Shown: positions 25,807 to 35,117 of the stretch, one piece after another | How the letters are laid out: the number at the start of each line of letters is the position of its first letter | How positions within the stretch are numbered: position 1 is the first letter of the stretch | Assembly (NCBI RefSeq): GCF_000317615.1 | Contig: NC_019780.1 | Span: forward strand, 124,001-188,000 | Direction of reading: 5' to 3' | DNA: 64,000 nucleotides | Origin: Dactylococcopsis salina PCC 8305 | GTDB taxonomy: Bacteria; Cyanobacteriota; Cyanobacteriia; Cyanobacteriales; Rubidibacteraceae | Made by a program: the position numbers and the translations under genes | Notes under the pieces: generated by a model | What the model was told of the DNA's origin: nothing | Seen by the model: only the letters and a program-made list of their open reading frames with translations | The model's database searches: none

Positions 25807-26721
25807 TCACGCTTCCATAACAGTTTTCGGTTTTAAAATTTCGGGGGGAACTTTTTCCCCAACCCCTAAAAATAAACCATCTTCCCGATAGACTCGTAGA
25901 AAACTAGGGCGATCGCTGGCGGTTGATAACACAACAAATTGTCCTTGACACCAACGTCGGGCTTGGTTGGAGTCTAAATCAATTCTTTCTAAATGCTGTA
26001 ACGGATAGTCTAGGGGAAGCGGCGTAAATTTTCCGTCTCTGAGTTCGGTTTCTAAATTAGGGAGTGTGAAACTATCCTCTAAAGAGAAACCACTGCTTTT
26101 AGTTCGTCTTAATGCGGATAATGTGCCACCCGTTCCCACCGCTTTTCCTAAATCTCGCGCGATCGATCGAATGTAAGTCCCACTTTTGCAACGAATCTCA
26201 AGCGTGAGTTCTGGAAACTCTCCCCCCTGCCAGTTTAAGATTTCAATCTGATCAATTTCTACCTCTCGCGGCGGAACATCAACGGATTTTCCTTGTCTGG
26301 CGAGTTCATACAATCGTTTTCCATCTTTTTGAATCGCACTGTAAACGGGTGGAATTTGGATAATTTTCCCTAAAAACTGCTGTAAATGAGGTTTAACCTG
26401 ATCTAAGGTGAGATGAGAAGCTGAAGTTTGTTCAATGATCTCTCCTTCTAAATCGTCGCTACTGGTACGCCAACCCAAACGAATCGTTGCCTGATAGGCT
26501 TTTCCATTCGGAAGAAATTGTAATAAACGAGTCGCTTTTCCCACCGCTAGGGGTAAAACGCCAGTAGCTGCGGGATCAAGAGTACCACCATGTCCCACTC
26601 GTTTCATTTTCGCCCAACGTCTCACTTTCGCTACACAGTCATGGGAAGTGACATCGATCGGCTTATCTATATTAATAAAGCCCATTAAAGGCTGATTCGT
26701 AAAAGCAGTTTCAGTGATCAC
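25807..26721 (-). CDS. truB: tRNA pseudouridine(55) synthase
   Basis: A 304-residue enzyme that makes pseudouridine 55 in the T-loop of tRNAs. The catalytic Asp is in GHGGTLDPAATGVLPL (about residue 47), preceded by the INIDKPIDVTSHDCVAKVRR opening and followed by YSAIQKDGKRLYELAR and the CKSGTYIRSIARDLG motif. A PUA-like C-terminal part starts near residue 240. The start overlaps the end of the small upstream gene by 11 bases, implying translational coupling. Confidence 0.95.
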   Translation of the reverse strand: MITETAFTNQPLMGFINIDKPIDVTSHDCVAKVRRWAKMKRVGHGGTLDPAATGVLPLAVGKATRLLQFLPNGKAYQATIRLGWRTSSDDLEGEIIEQTSASHLTLDQVKPHLQQFLGKIIQIPPVYSAIQKDGKRLYELARQGKSVDVPPREVEIDQIEILNWQGGEFPELTLEIRCKSGTYIRSIARDLGKAVGTGGTLSALRRTKSSGFSLEDSFTLPNLETELRDGKFTPLPLDYPLQHLERIDLDSNQARRWCQGQFVVLSTASDRPSFLRVYREDGLFLGVGEKVPPEILKPKTVMEA

Positions 26722-26926
26722 GATGCTCCTGATTAAGTGCGGATTCGACTTCGGCTAAACGTTCCTCTACTTCCGTCAAACGCTGATGACAAGAGGGAAG
26801 TTCTAAGTACAGCTTTAAAGCAGCGATGACAATATCAGACTTGCTTTGTCCAGTTTGGTGCATTCGATCGATAATCGCTTGTTCGATTTCGGGTGGGATT
26901 CTGACACCGAGGAAGGGATTGGGCAT
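26711..26926 (-). CDS. Small ribbon-helix-helix-like protein with coiled-coil tail
   Basis: A 71-residue protein. MPNPFLGVRIPPEIEQAIID followed by QSKSDIVIAALKLYL fits a beta-strand/helix/helix DNA-binding fold of the CopG type, and the last 20 residues (LTEVEERLAEVESALN) form a short coiled coil. It overlaps truB by 11 bases. Similar small proteins are frequent in cyanobacteria and often resemble antitoxins, but no toxin gene is next to it, so the role is open. Confidence 0.7.
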   Translation of the reverse strand: MPNPFLGVRIPPEIEQAIIDRMHQTGQSKSDIVIAALKLYLELPSCHQRLTEVEERLAEVESALNQEHRDH

Positions 26927-27353
26927 TAAATTTTTCCCTTAATTTACGATCGGGTCTCAGTCATAGGGAAACATGATAACAGGTGTTAATTCATTACAAT
27001 CTACTTATTTCACAGAATGAATTAAAACTCCACTAAAATTAGAGTGGATACTTACTTAATAATAAATAAAAGTTACAAATATCTTTTCAAACTGTTTTTT
27101 TTGTGATAAATAAAGCAATTTTGTCTTGACTAACCATTTTGAAAATTTATGTTATCATCGTGATAACACTTTGTAATAATTCTTTACGACTTAGGGGTTG
27201 ACTTGAGAGACTGTTTATGATTAATCGGACTTTTCAATCAAAAAACCAAACCAAATCCAACTTGAATAATGAATGAATAAATAAAAAAGAGAGAGTAAAA
27301 CCGATCAGTTTAAGTCAAGTTTGAAGCATTATTTATAAGGAGAAATAAACCAG
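26927..27353 (+). promoter_or_regulatory. Leader of the RpaB-like gene with promoter and palindromic operator candidate
   Basis: A 427-bp A/T-rich gap between divergent genes. It contains TTGACT at 27126-27131, an 18-bp spacer and TGTTAT. The -10 region is part of a perfect inverted repeat, TGTTATCA-TCG-TGATAACA (27150-27168), which could be an operator. A single GTTACAAA half-site of the HLR1 type lies at about 27070. If this promoter is used, the 5' leader is about 190 nt. The gene start has AAGGAG at about 27339. Confidence 0.5.
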
Positions 27354-28079
27354 ATGGAAAAAATTCTAGTGGTTGATGACGAAGCAGCCGTGCGTCGAAT
27401 TTTACAAACTCGCCTTTCGATGGTGGGATATGAAGTGATTACCGCAGGCGATGGTGAACAAGCGTTAAAAGTATTTGCAGAAGAAGACCCAGATTTGGTG
27501 GTTTTAGATGTGATGATGCCCAACGGAGACGGTTATTTTACTTGTAAAGAATTAAGAAAAGAGTCGAATGTTCCGATTATTATGTTAACCGCTTTGGGAG
27601 ATGTTGCCGATCGAATTACAGGCTTACAAATTGGTGCTGATGATTATTTAGTGAAACCGTTTTCTCCCAAAGAATTAGAAGCAAGAATTAATACGGTTTT
27701 ACGACGATTGAAAAAGAATGTTGACGCTGCGATTCCTCCTTCGGGAGTGATGCAAGTGGGACAATTACAAATTGATACCAATAAGCGTAGGGTTTATATG
27801 GGAAATGAATTAGTTCGCTTGACGGGTCGAGAATATAATTTGTTGGAATTACTGGCAAGTCATTCGGGAGAGTCCATTTCTCGCACCGAAATTTTAAAGC
27901 AGATTTGGGGCTATGCACCCCAGCGACATGGGGATTTGCGAGTGGTTGATGTCCATGTGTCACGGTTACGAGGGAAAATTGAATCTGATCCGAAAAATCC
28001 AGAATTGATTATTACCGAACGGGGAACTGGGTATTTGTTCCAAAGAGCCAAAGTTGTTAATAAGGCTCAGGCTTGTTGA
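27354..28079 (+). CDS. rpaB: RpaB/Ycf27-like response regulator (OmpR/PhoB family)
   Basis: A 241-residue two-domain regulator. The receiver has D8-D9, phosphoacceptor D52 (VVLDVMMPN), T79 and K101 (LVKPFSP). The winged-helix domain ends with RVVDVHVSRLRGKIE and ERGTGYLFQR. The block ALGDVADRITGLQIGADDYL, the linker and the C-terminal motif match RpaB/Ycf27, the cyanobacterial high-light and redox regulator. It departs from typical RpaB in the middle (GDLRVVDV instead of VDTRVVDV, YFTCKELR) and in a ten-residue C-terminal tail ending in Cys. It may therefore be a paralogue; only a genome search can tell. Confidence 0.82.
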   Translation: MEKILVVDDEAAVRRILQTRLSMVGYEVITAGDGEQALKVFAEEDPDLVVLDVMMPNGDGYFTCKELRKESNVPIIMLTALGDVADRITGLQIGADDYLVKPFSPKELEARINTVLRRLKKNVDAAIPPSGVMQVGQLQIDTNKRRVYMGNELVRLTGREYNLLELLASHSGESISRTEILKQIWGYAPQRHGDLRVVDVHVSRLRGKIESDPKNPELIITERGTGYLFQRAKVVNKAQAC

Positions 28080-28165
28080 TTAAGCTGAAAAAATAGCTCG
28101 ATCGCGCTGGTAGAATAACTGTAGGCGTACAAAATACCACTCGCGATCGGGCTGCCATCGAAAAA

Positions 28166-29974
28166 ATGACTCAGCAACTGACTTCACCCCATTCCTCCCG
28201 TGTTAAGGGACAATCTCAACTCTTACTATTACAAGGATTAGGATATTTACTCCCGTTAAGTTTCCTCAGTGGCGGTATTGTCATGGCACAATCTTCTGTC
28301 CAACCGCTTCCCAGCTTCAATCAAAACGATTCTTCCCAATTAGAACTAATTCAGGCTTCGGAAACGCAGAAAGAACCATTACCCGCGCCAGATTACGAGT
28401 CAGTTCCCCCGATGCGGTTAAATGAGCCTGATGTACAAAAAACTCAATCCCAACCTCAACCCGAATCTAAGCCCAAATCTAAACCAAAACTGAAACCGAT
28501 TCAACCCTTAGTTAATTCTGAGTCGAATCAAGTTCCAGAGGTATCCTCAGAATCAGCGCCATCTACTCCCAAGCAACCCTCAACTCCAACCGTAAAATTA
28601 GAACCCAGAGAAGCGACAGAACCCAATCAAACACCAGAAACCCCAGAGAAACAGCCATCACCATCGCCACTTCCAGAAGAGAAAACAACCACCACCGCAA
28701 TTAACGATTTTATTGATCTTAATGGCTATCCCGAAGCAGGAGAAAACAGTCTTCCCACACCACGAGTGGAAGTGCGCGATCGATCCAACGACTGCACAAC
28801 AGTAGTGGAAAATGGTAAACTCACCAGTGGCACTTGTAACCTTGCGGAAACCGACTCCAACTCCCAACAAGCATTAGTAGAAATCGATCAACTGCCTCCC
28901 CTTCCTCAAGATTTTAAACAGCCCGATCGATCTCAAACTAAGAAACCGAGACGCATTTACACCCCTCCCGAAGACTTACCGCAACTCAAACTCCCTGGCA
29001 ATGGCGACTCAGCATTATTATTCCCTCTGAGTAGAGAAGTCGGAATCAGTTCTAACTACGGTTGGCGGATACACCCCATTTATGGAAACCGTCGCTTTCA
29101 CACTGGAACCGACTTTGTAGCCCCCGAAGGAACACCCGTTTTAGCCACCAAATCAGGGCGAGTCGTCTTAGCAGACTATACCAGTGGATATGGTTTAATC
29201 GTCGGGTTGCGACATGATGGTAACAACGAATCCCGTTACGCTCACCTCTCACAAATTCATGTTCAACCTGGACAATGGGTGGAACAAGGAACAGTCATTG
29301 GTCGTGTCGGGAATACTGGTTTATCAACCGGACCCCATTTGCACTTTGAATGGCGCATTCGGAAAGGTTCGCGCTGGATTGCAGTTAACGCTGGAAAACA
29401 ACTCTTAGCCGCCAGAGACAACATTGATCCCAGCGAAATTCACTTTGAAGCCATCGCCGATGCAAATCAAGAAGTCAAAGGCAATAATTTTCTCGCCTAC
29501 TTACCCGAAATTCTTGCCTCTCTCCCCTCTCCTCCAGCCTCTTGGATGTCAATTCCAGAATTGTCCTTTCTCAATCGGGGAAACTTCAATCAAGCCTATG
29601 AGCGTAAAGCCTCACTGGCTTCCTTTTCTCAACGCAATAACTCCGTTTTAGTGTTGCCATTTTCCTTACCGAAAGTGTTAGCATCACTCTTTAATTGGCA
29701 ACCGCCACAGTTATTTGTTCAGGAAAACTTACAGCGCGTATCAACAGGAAATCAAGTGAGTTTTAGAGATCAAGAAACTGCTTATCGTCCTCCCTCCTCT
29801 TTTGAGAATGATCCAACAGTCTCCGATGACAAAATCTTAGGACTTGTCTCGGAAGCGGAAAGTTTAGAATCATTAAGTAATCTTGAGGCACTGGATACGC
29901 TTAATTTTTCTTCTCCTTCTGAGGAAACACCACAAGCCTTCTCTGGAAAAAATAGTCCGATAAGAGAAAAATAA
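28166..29974 (+). CDS. M23 family metallopeptidase (LytM-type, envelope)
   Basis: A 602-residue secreted or membrane-anchored peptidoglycan hydrolase candidate. An N-terminal hydrophobic segment (about 20-45, ending VMAQSS) acts as signal or anchor. Next is a long Pro/Ser/Gln/Lys-rich linker (about 50-200). The LytM domain spans about 285-420 with zinc ligands in HTGTDF (His 311, Asp 315) and HLHFEW (about 391-393), and a GNTGLSTGPH motif between them. A low-complexity C-terminal region of about 180 residues follows. It acts on peptide cross-bridges. The next gene starts nine bases downstream, so the two are probably co-transcribed. Confidence 0.9.
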   Translation: MTQQLTSPHSSRVKGQSQLLLLQGLGYLLPLSFLSGGIVMAQSSVQPLPSFNQNDSSQLELIQASETQKEPLPAPDYESVPPMRLNEPDVQKTQSQPQPESKPKSKPKLKPIQPLVNSESNQVPEVSSESAPSTPKQPSTPTVKLEPREATEPNQTPETPEKQPSPSPLPEEKTTTTAINDFIDLNGYPEAGENSLPTPRVEVRDRSNDCTTVVENGKLTSGTCNLAETDSNSQQALVEIDQLPPLPQDFKQPDRSQTKKPRRIYTPPEDLPQLKLPGNGDSALLFPLSREVGISSNYGWRIHPIYGNRRFHTGTDFVAPEGTPVLATKSGRVVLADYTSGYGLIVGLRHDGNNESRYAHLSQIHVQPGQWVEQGTVIGRVGNTGLSTGPHLHFEWRIRKGSRWIAVNAGKQLLAARDNIDPSEIHFEAIADANQEVKGNNFLAYLPEILASLPSPPASWMSIPELSFLNRGNFNQAYERKASLASFSQRNNSVLVLPFSLPKVLASLFNWQPPQLFVQENLQRVSTGNQVSFRDQETAYRPPSSFENDPTVSDDKILGLVSEAESLESLSNLEALDTLNFSSPSEETPQAFSGKNSPIREK

Positions 29975-29983
29975 AAATTCTTT

Positions 29984-32347
29984 ATGACCTCTTCTCCCAC
30001 CGCAACCGAACAACATCCCCTTCGCAGCGTCCATACCAATAACTTTCCTTACCTCCTCCAACAACTGGGGATATCTCTCGTTGTCTCCACTTATCAAGCA
30101 GGAAAATTAATCCTGCTTCGTGCTGACAATAATGTGATTAATACTCACTTCCGCACCTTTCAAAAACCCATGGGGTTAGCCGCCACCCGTGAGAAAATCA
30201 GTCTCGGTAGCGCCCATCAAATTTTTGAATTACGGAATGTTCCCGCCGTTAGCCAAAAACTTGATCCGCCGAACCGTCACGATGCCTGTTTTCTTCCCCG
30301 AAAAGTTCATTTTACAGGAGACATTGATATCCATGAGATGGCGTATGTGGGAAATAATGCAGAGGAACTGTGGTTTATCAATACTCGCTTTTCCTGTTTA
30401 TGTACCCTCGATGAAGTACATAGTTTTGTTCCTCGTTGGCGACCTGATTTTATTTCTGCTTATGACCTGACCGATCGTTGTCATCTTAACGGTTTAGCAA
30501 TCCGAAATCAACAACCGCGCTACGTCACCGCATTAGGAGAAACCGACACCCCAGGCGGTTGGCGTAAAAATAAAGCCAATGGGGGAATTTTAATCGACAT
30601 TAGTAACAATCAGATTCTGTGTCGGGGGCTTTCCATGCCTCATTCTCCCCGTTGGTATCGAGAACAGTTGTGGTTTTTAGAATCTGGATATGGATCATTA
30701 GCAAAAGTTGATTTAAGTACAGGAAAATGGGAAACTATCGCCAGAGTGCCAGGGTTTACACGGGGAATCGAATTTTGGGGAGATTTTGCCTTTATTGGTT
30801 TATCGCAAGTGCGCGAGTCGGCGGTGTTTAGTGGTCTTCCCCTCACTAAAAGCAATGAACCGCGTTTTTGTGGCGTTTGGGTGGTTAACATCAACACAGG
30901 AGAAACGGTTGCTTTCCTGCGCTTTGAAGAGGGAGTACAGGAAGTTTTTGCGGTGAGTGTCCTTCCCAACATTCGTTTTCCTGAAGTCATCGACTGGGAT
31001 GAGAACTTGTTACGAAGTTCTTATGTTCTCCCAGATGAAGCGTTGAAGGAGACGGTACAACCGACAGATACACCACGCACCATTAATGATTATCTACAAT
31101 TAGGAAACCAAGCCTATCATCAGCGAGACTTAGAAACCGCAGCGAAACATTATCTCTACTGTTTAGAACTCGATCCAAATTTTACCATTGCCCGTTATAA
31201 CTTAGGCGTGGTTTATTTAGAACAAGAAAAATCAGACTTAGCGTTTCAAGAATTAAAAGAAGTTGTCGCCAATGATCCTAACTACGCCGAGGCGTATAAT
31301 AATCTTGGTATTCTCTACCATCGTCGCCATGAACTTTCCACAGCCATAGCATATTTCCGTCACGCCATTTCTCTGCGCTATGAGTTTCCAGACGCTCATT
31401 TTAATATGGGAATGACCCTTTTAGAAGCAGGAGAGTTTCTATCAGGATGGGAAGCGTCAGAATGGCGCTGGAAGACACCAAAATTTACTCCTTTTCAATG
31501 TCCGCATCCACAATGGCAGGGAGAAGATATCAGCAACAAAACTTTATTAGTCCATACCGAACAAGGCGCTGGTGATGCGATTCAGTTTATCAGATATTTA
31601 CCGTTAGTTGCTAAAAAATGTCGGCGGGTGTTGTTATGTTGTACGGAAGATTTAAAGCCACTGTTTGAAACCGTAGAAGGGCTTAATGAGATTTATCTTC
31701 CTGGAGAAATTTCCACCAGTGCGTTTGATACTTATATTCCTTTGATGAGTCTTCCCTACGTTTTGCAAACGACATTAGAGACGATTCCCAACTCTATTCC
31801 CTATCTGGGAAAAGGATTAATCGAACAACCTTTATCATTACCTGAACCTAAATCTAATTTACCAAAAATCGGTTTCGTTTGGGCAGGAAGTCCGACTCAT
31901 AATAATGATCATCATCGGTCATGTCAATTAAAAGATTTCTTACCTCTTTTAGAATTAGAAGGCTTTTGTTTTTATAGTTTACAAAAGGGAGAAAAAGCTA
32001 ACGCATTAGCCACTCTTCCGAATACTTTATCGGTAATTGATCTCAGTCCAAGATTAAATAATTACGCGGATACAGCAAAAGCAATTCAAGCCTTAGATTT
32101 AGTTATTGGTGTGGATACTTCGGTTGTCCATTTAGCGGGTGCGTTAGGAAAACCTGTTTGGACATTACTTTGTTACGCTTCTGACTGGCGCTGGTTATTA
32201 GATAGAAATGACAGTCCTTGGTATCCCACGATGCGGTTGTTTCGACAAAACACTTTAGATGATTGGAAAAGTGTCATGGAAGAAGTTAAAATTGCTTTAT
32301 CTAGCGTCCTGATTCATCCGCTCTCAGCTAGAAACTCATGGATTTGA
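29984..32347 (+). CDS. TIGR03032 domain / TPR / glycosyltransferase-like three-module protein
   Basis: A 787-residue cytoplasmic protein with three visible modules. Residues 1-345 match the TIGR03032 (DUF4915) family of unknown function, with the typical SVHTNNFPYLLQQLGISLVV opening, NRHDACFLPR and GGILIDI stretches. Residues 355-470 are at least three tetratricopeptide repeats (AYHQRDLETAAKHYLYCLEL; YAEAYNNLGILYHRR). Residues 500-787 resemble a heptosyltransferase (GT9)-like fold: LLVHTEQGAGDAIQFIRYL at its start and VIGVDTSVVHLAGALGKPVW at its end. The C-terminal module suggests a sugar-nucleotide substrate. No function is established for the whole. Confidence 0.8.
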   Translation: MTSSPTATEQHPLRSVHTNNFPYLLQQLGISLVVSTYQAGKLILLRADNNVINTHFRTFQKPMGLAATREKISLGSAHQIFELRNVPAVSQKLDPPNRHDACFLPRKVHFTGDIDIHEMAYVGNNAEELWFINTRFSCLCTLDEVHSFVPRWRPDFISAYDLTDRCHLNGLAIRNQQPRYVTALGETDTPGGWRKNKANGGILIDISNNQILCRGLSMPHSPRWYREQLWFLESGYGSLAKVDLSTGKWETIARVPGFTRGIEFWGDFAFIGLSQVRESAVFSGLPLTKSNEPRFCGVWVVNINTGETVAFLRFEEGVQEVFAVSVLPNIRFPEVIDWDENLLRSSYVLPDEALKETVQPTDTPRTINDYLQLGNQAYHQRDLETAAKHYLYCLELDPNFTIARYNLGVVYLEQEKSDLAFQELKEVVANDPNYAEAYNNLGILYHRRHELSTAIAYFRHAISLRYEFPDAHFNMGMTLLEAGEFLSGWEASEWRWKTPKFTPFQCPHPQWQGEDISNKTLLVHTEQGAGDAIQFIRYLPLVAKKCRRVLLCCTEDLKPLFETVEGLNEIYLPGEISTSAFDTYIPLMSLPYVLQTTLETIPNSIPYLGKGLIEQPLSLPEPKSNLPKIGFVWAGSPTHNNDHHRSCQLKDFLPLLELEGFCFYSLQKGEKANALATLPNTLSVIDLSPRLNNYADTAKAIQALDLVIGVDTSVVHLAGALGKPVWTLLCYASDWRWLLDRNDSPWYPTMRLFRQNTLDDWKSVMEEVKIALSSVLIHPLSARNSWI

Positions 32348-32348
32348 G

Positions 32349-34184
32349 TTAATATCCTCTTGGCGTGATCATCCAGTGCTGATGTTGTTTCGTGGTGCGA
32401 TTACCGATAATGACCACAGTAAGCATATCAATGGGATGCTCTAACATTTCTTTTAAGTTGGTGAGGATCACTTGTTCGTCTGGTCGGGAAATGGAACGCA
32501 CTAAAGCAACGGGGGTTTCAGGAGAACGATCGGCGCTTAAGATGCGATGGGCAACTTTGATGTGTTCGGTCCGAGTGCGCGATCGAGGGTTATATAATCC
32601 AACAATAAAGTCAGCTTCGGCGGCGGCGGTTAACCGTTTTTCAATCACGTCCCAAGGTGTTAATAAGTCACTAAGACTAATCGCACAAAAATCGTGCGTC
32701 AAGGGTGCTCCCAATTTGGCGGCGGCGGCTTGCATCGCGGTTATGCCTGGAAATACCGCTACTTTTGGACTTTTTCCATCCCAACCCGCTGCAATCAATT
32801 CTTCAAACACTAGCCCCCCCATACCATAAATCCCAATGTCACCAGAGGAAACCACTGCTACATTTAATCCCCAGTTTGCGAGGGAAATCGATCGTTGCGC
32901 CCGTTGTCTTTCTTCCGTGATGGCGTAAGATTCAATGATTTGTCCGGGACGTTGTAAGGGGCGAATTAAGTCTAAATACAGAGAATAACCAATGATCACA
33001 TCAGCTTTGGTAATCGCACTACGGGCAGCTGGGGGAATTTGATTTAAATCTCCAGGGCCTGTTCCCACTAAATACAGTTGTCCTGTGTTGCCAATATATT
33101 CACGGGGCGATCGAGCGACAGCAACTGTTACCGCACCGTGATCGGATTTAAAGATTTGTTTGGACACCACAAGGGAGGTTTCCCCTGCTGTTTCTAGGGT
33201 GGCAGCTTTAATCGCAGCCGCTTCCGCGACACTGGATGTTCCCACTTCTTGGGCGACTACTGGCGAGGGGTTGGGAACAGACACTTGATTTAAATCCGCT
33301 GCTGAATACAGTTTTAAGGGGTAATTATTCGTTTCAGCAAGTGCTAAAATTCCCACTTCATCCCCTTTTAGCTCGATCGTTGCTAACCCTGCGATCGACT
33401 TTTCTGCGAAACCGTACTGCTGGAACGTTGTCCGCACTGCATCAGCAATCACCTCTTTTGCCGTACCTCTCTCACAGCCTAAACCCACCCATAACACACG
33501 CGGATGCCAGCAGACTTGAGGAAGGTTAGCCTTTACAAGCGAAACTCGATCGGTGATCCAAACTTCTGCTTGTGGGGAAGTCTCTCCCTCCTGAAACTGA
33601 AAACAATGGGTTTCGGGAAGACTTTTCTGCCAAAGCGTTGATCCCACCTCTTGAACCACCTTCACAGGTTGCTGATGGGCGACCATGCGACTAACCGCCG
33701 TCCAATCTCCCTCTCCCTTTTGCCATTGCAAGGGTTTTCCCATGATATCAACCCCTGGCAGTTTCAAACTCGCAGATGCCCCAGTCAGAATCGCATTTCC
33801 GCCCAATTCCTGCGCCAACAAACGGCTTAACTGTTCACCACCCCCCTGATGACCACCACACAAACTAATCACATTTTCTCCCCCCTCATCCATCACGATA
33901 ATTGCAGGATCACTGCTTTTATCCTCTAACAAAGGCGCAATTAAACGCACCACCGCCCCTGTCGCCATGACAAAAATAATTCCCCGATACTGCGACCAAA
34001 TACTTTGGAGATGAACCCTTAATTTCTCGGTATAGGGAACAACGCCCGTCTGATCTTGAAACTCAGGGGGAACAAATAAGGTAACACCATTTTTCGCACA
34101 AAATGGTTGTAAGATTTGTATCGCTTTCGGCGTGGGCGCGATCGCGCAGAGAGGAGAAAACTGATCGAATAATGATTGACTCAT
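32349..34184 (-). CDS. cobJ: Cobalt-precorrin bifunctional protein CbiG/CobJ (precorrin-3B C17-methyltransferase)
   Basis: A 611-residue fusion for the corrin ring of cobalamin. Residues 1-330 are a CbiG-like part (cobalt-precorrin-5A hydrolase), with CGGHQGGGEQLSRLLAQELG in the middle domain and VGLGCERGTAKEVI in the C-terminal domain. Residues 368-611 are a CobJ/CbiH methyltransferase: YLVGTGPGDLNQIPPAAR, VSSGDIGIYGMGG and VGLYNPRSRTR. The fusion is common in cyanobacteria. It lies convergently next to the TIGR03032 gene with one base between stops; rpsU is upstream on the same strand. Confidence 0.92.
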   Translation of the reverse strand: MSQSLFDQFSPLCAIAPTPKAIQILQPFCAKNGVTLFVPPEFQDQTGVVPYTEKLRVHLQSIWSQYRGIIFVMATGAVVRLIAPLLEDKSSDPAIIVMDEGGENVISLCGGHQGGGEQLSRLLAQELGGNAILTGASASLKLPGVDIMGKPLQWQKGEGDWTAVSRMVAHQQPVKVVQEVGSTLWQKSLPETHCFQFQEGETSPQAEVWITDRVSLVKANLPQVCWHPRVLWVGLGCERGTAKEVIADAVRTTFQQYGFAEKSIAGLATIELKGDEVGILALAETNNYPLKLYSAADLNQVSVPNPSPVVAQEVGTSSVAEAAAIKAATLETAGETSLVVSKQIFKSDHGAVTVAVARSPREYIGNTGQLYLVGTGPGDLNQIPPAARSAITKADVIIGYSLYLDLIRPLQRPGQIIESYAITEERQRAQRSISLANWGLNVAVVSSGDIGIYGMGGLVFEELIAAGWDGKSPKVAVFPGITAMQAAAAKLGAPLTHDFCAISLSDLLTPWDVIEKRLTAAAEADFIVGLYNPRSRTRTEHIKVAHRILSADRSPETPVALVRSISRPDEQVILTNLKEMLEHPIDMLTVVIIGNRTTKQHQHWMITPRGY

Positions 34185-34198
34185 AGAAAAATAAATAG

Positions 34199-34215
34199 CC
34201 CCGCAACTCGGCGGG
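34199..34215 (-). terminator. Hairpin after rpsU, weak terminator candidate
   Basis: On the minus strand CCCGC-CGAGTT-GCGGG is followed by GCTATTTATTTTT, between rpsU and cobJ. Short stem, imperfect T-tract. Confidence 0.45.
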
Positions 34216-34247
34216 AGGAATAATCAAAACAAATATTAAACTGAACT

Positions 34248-34424
34248 TTAACGATATCGTTTTTTACGTCGTGCTATTTCTTTGCGTTTTTTCTTCTCAA
34301 TGGGAGTCTCATGGAAACGAGTGCGCTTAATATCTGCAAAAATGCCAGCTTTGGAAACTTGACGCTTAAAGCGGCGCAATGCTGACTCAATATGTTCATT
34401 TTGACCGACCGTCACTTGGGTCAT
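34248..34424 (-). CDS. rpsU: 30S ribosomal protein S21
   Basis: A 58-residue basic protein translated from the minus strand: [20 protein letters not shown] opening, a [11 protein letters not shown] core and a Lys/Arg-rich tail ending KKRYR. This is the standard cyanobacterial S21, a component of the small ribosomal subunit involved in translation initiation. AAGGAGG lies upstream of the ATG. The rbp gene is 240 bp upstream on the same strand, matching the rbp-rpsU pairing known in cyanobacteria. Confidence 0.95.
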   Translation of the reverse strand: MTQVTVGQNEHIESALRRFKRQVSKAGIFADIKRTRFHETPIEKKKRKEIARRKKRYR

Positions 34425-34664
34425 AGATTTAACCTCCTTAATTCATTACAACCTCATTATTTAACCATGAAAAAAATTCTCCACCAACTCAGCAAACCCG
34501 AATCGTTTTTGCTGGCATTATTTGTTGATGAAGACATTTAGATGTTTTACAAATTCACTTGGCACTAATCAATCGGAAAAATTACTACAAATTTCTCTAA
34601 TATCCTAGCATATCAACCTAGTTTGGGGGGTTTCACCTTTCTCTCTGATTGATTATGATCAGAT

Positions 34665-34964
34665 TTAATATCGATCGTCTCGGTTTCTTCTCCCACTTCC
34701 ACCACTACGATTGTTGTTTTCAGTACGAGGACGAGCCTTATTTACTCGTAACTCTCTCCCCATCCATTCTGCACCATCGAGAACTTCGATCGCTGAAACT
34801 TCTTCAGACTCAGATTCTAACTCGACGAAACCAAACCCTCGGACTTTTCCAGTTTCCCGATCCACAGGAATCGTAACACGCTTTACCGTTCCGTAATCAG
34901 CAAAGACTTCATTAAGCTCTTGTTCTGTAACTTCATAAGGTAAGTTACCAACATAAATCGACAT
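34665..34964 (-). CDS. rbp: RNA-binding protein, single RRM (cyanobacterial Rbp type)
   Basis: A 99-residue protein with one RNA recognition motif (about 1-80), RNP2 SIYVGNLPYEV at the N-terminus and RNP1 VRGFGFVEL near residue 45. A short Gly/Arg/Asn-rich tail (NNNRSGGSGRRNRDDRY) follows. Cyanobacterial members are small and often cold-inducible, and have been linked to mRNA localisation near the thylakoid. Upstream lies a ~150-bp untranslated leader before the next gene, where family members carry regulatory leader sequences. Confidence 0.93.
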   Translation of the reverse strand: MSIYVGNLPYEVTEQELNEVFADYGTVKRVTIPVDRETGKVRGFGFVELESESEEVSAIEVLDGAEWMGRELRVNKARPRTENNNRSGGSGRRNRDDRY

Positions 34965-35117
34965 GAAACAAACAGACTCCGAAATTGAAAATAATCTTTA
35001 ATTGTCATGGTTTACAAAAAACACCCGATCGCTTTTGATTGAGTTTTTTTTGCATCCCAATTCAATGGGACATTATAGCACAACCGAGCCTGCTTGATCT
35101 GAATTGTACTTAAATTT

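Noticed and set aside
32349..34184. Two separate genes cbiG and cobJ
   Set aside because: One uninterrupted 611-codon frame carries both sets of motifs, so it is a genuine fusion.
34649..34896. Plus-strand frames opposite rbp
   Set aside because: Antisense to a clear RRM protein; no codon or motif support.
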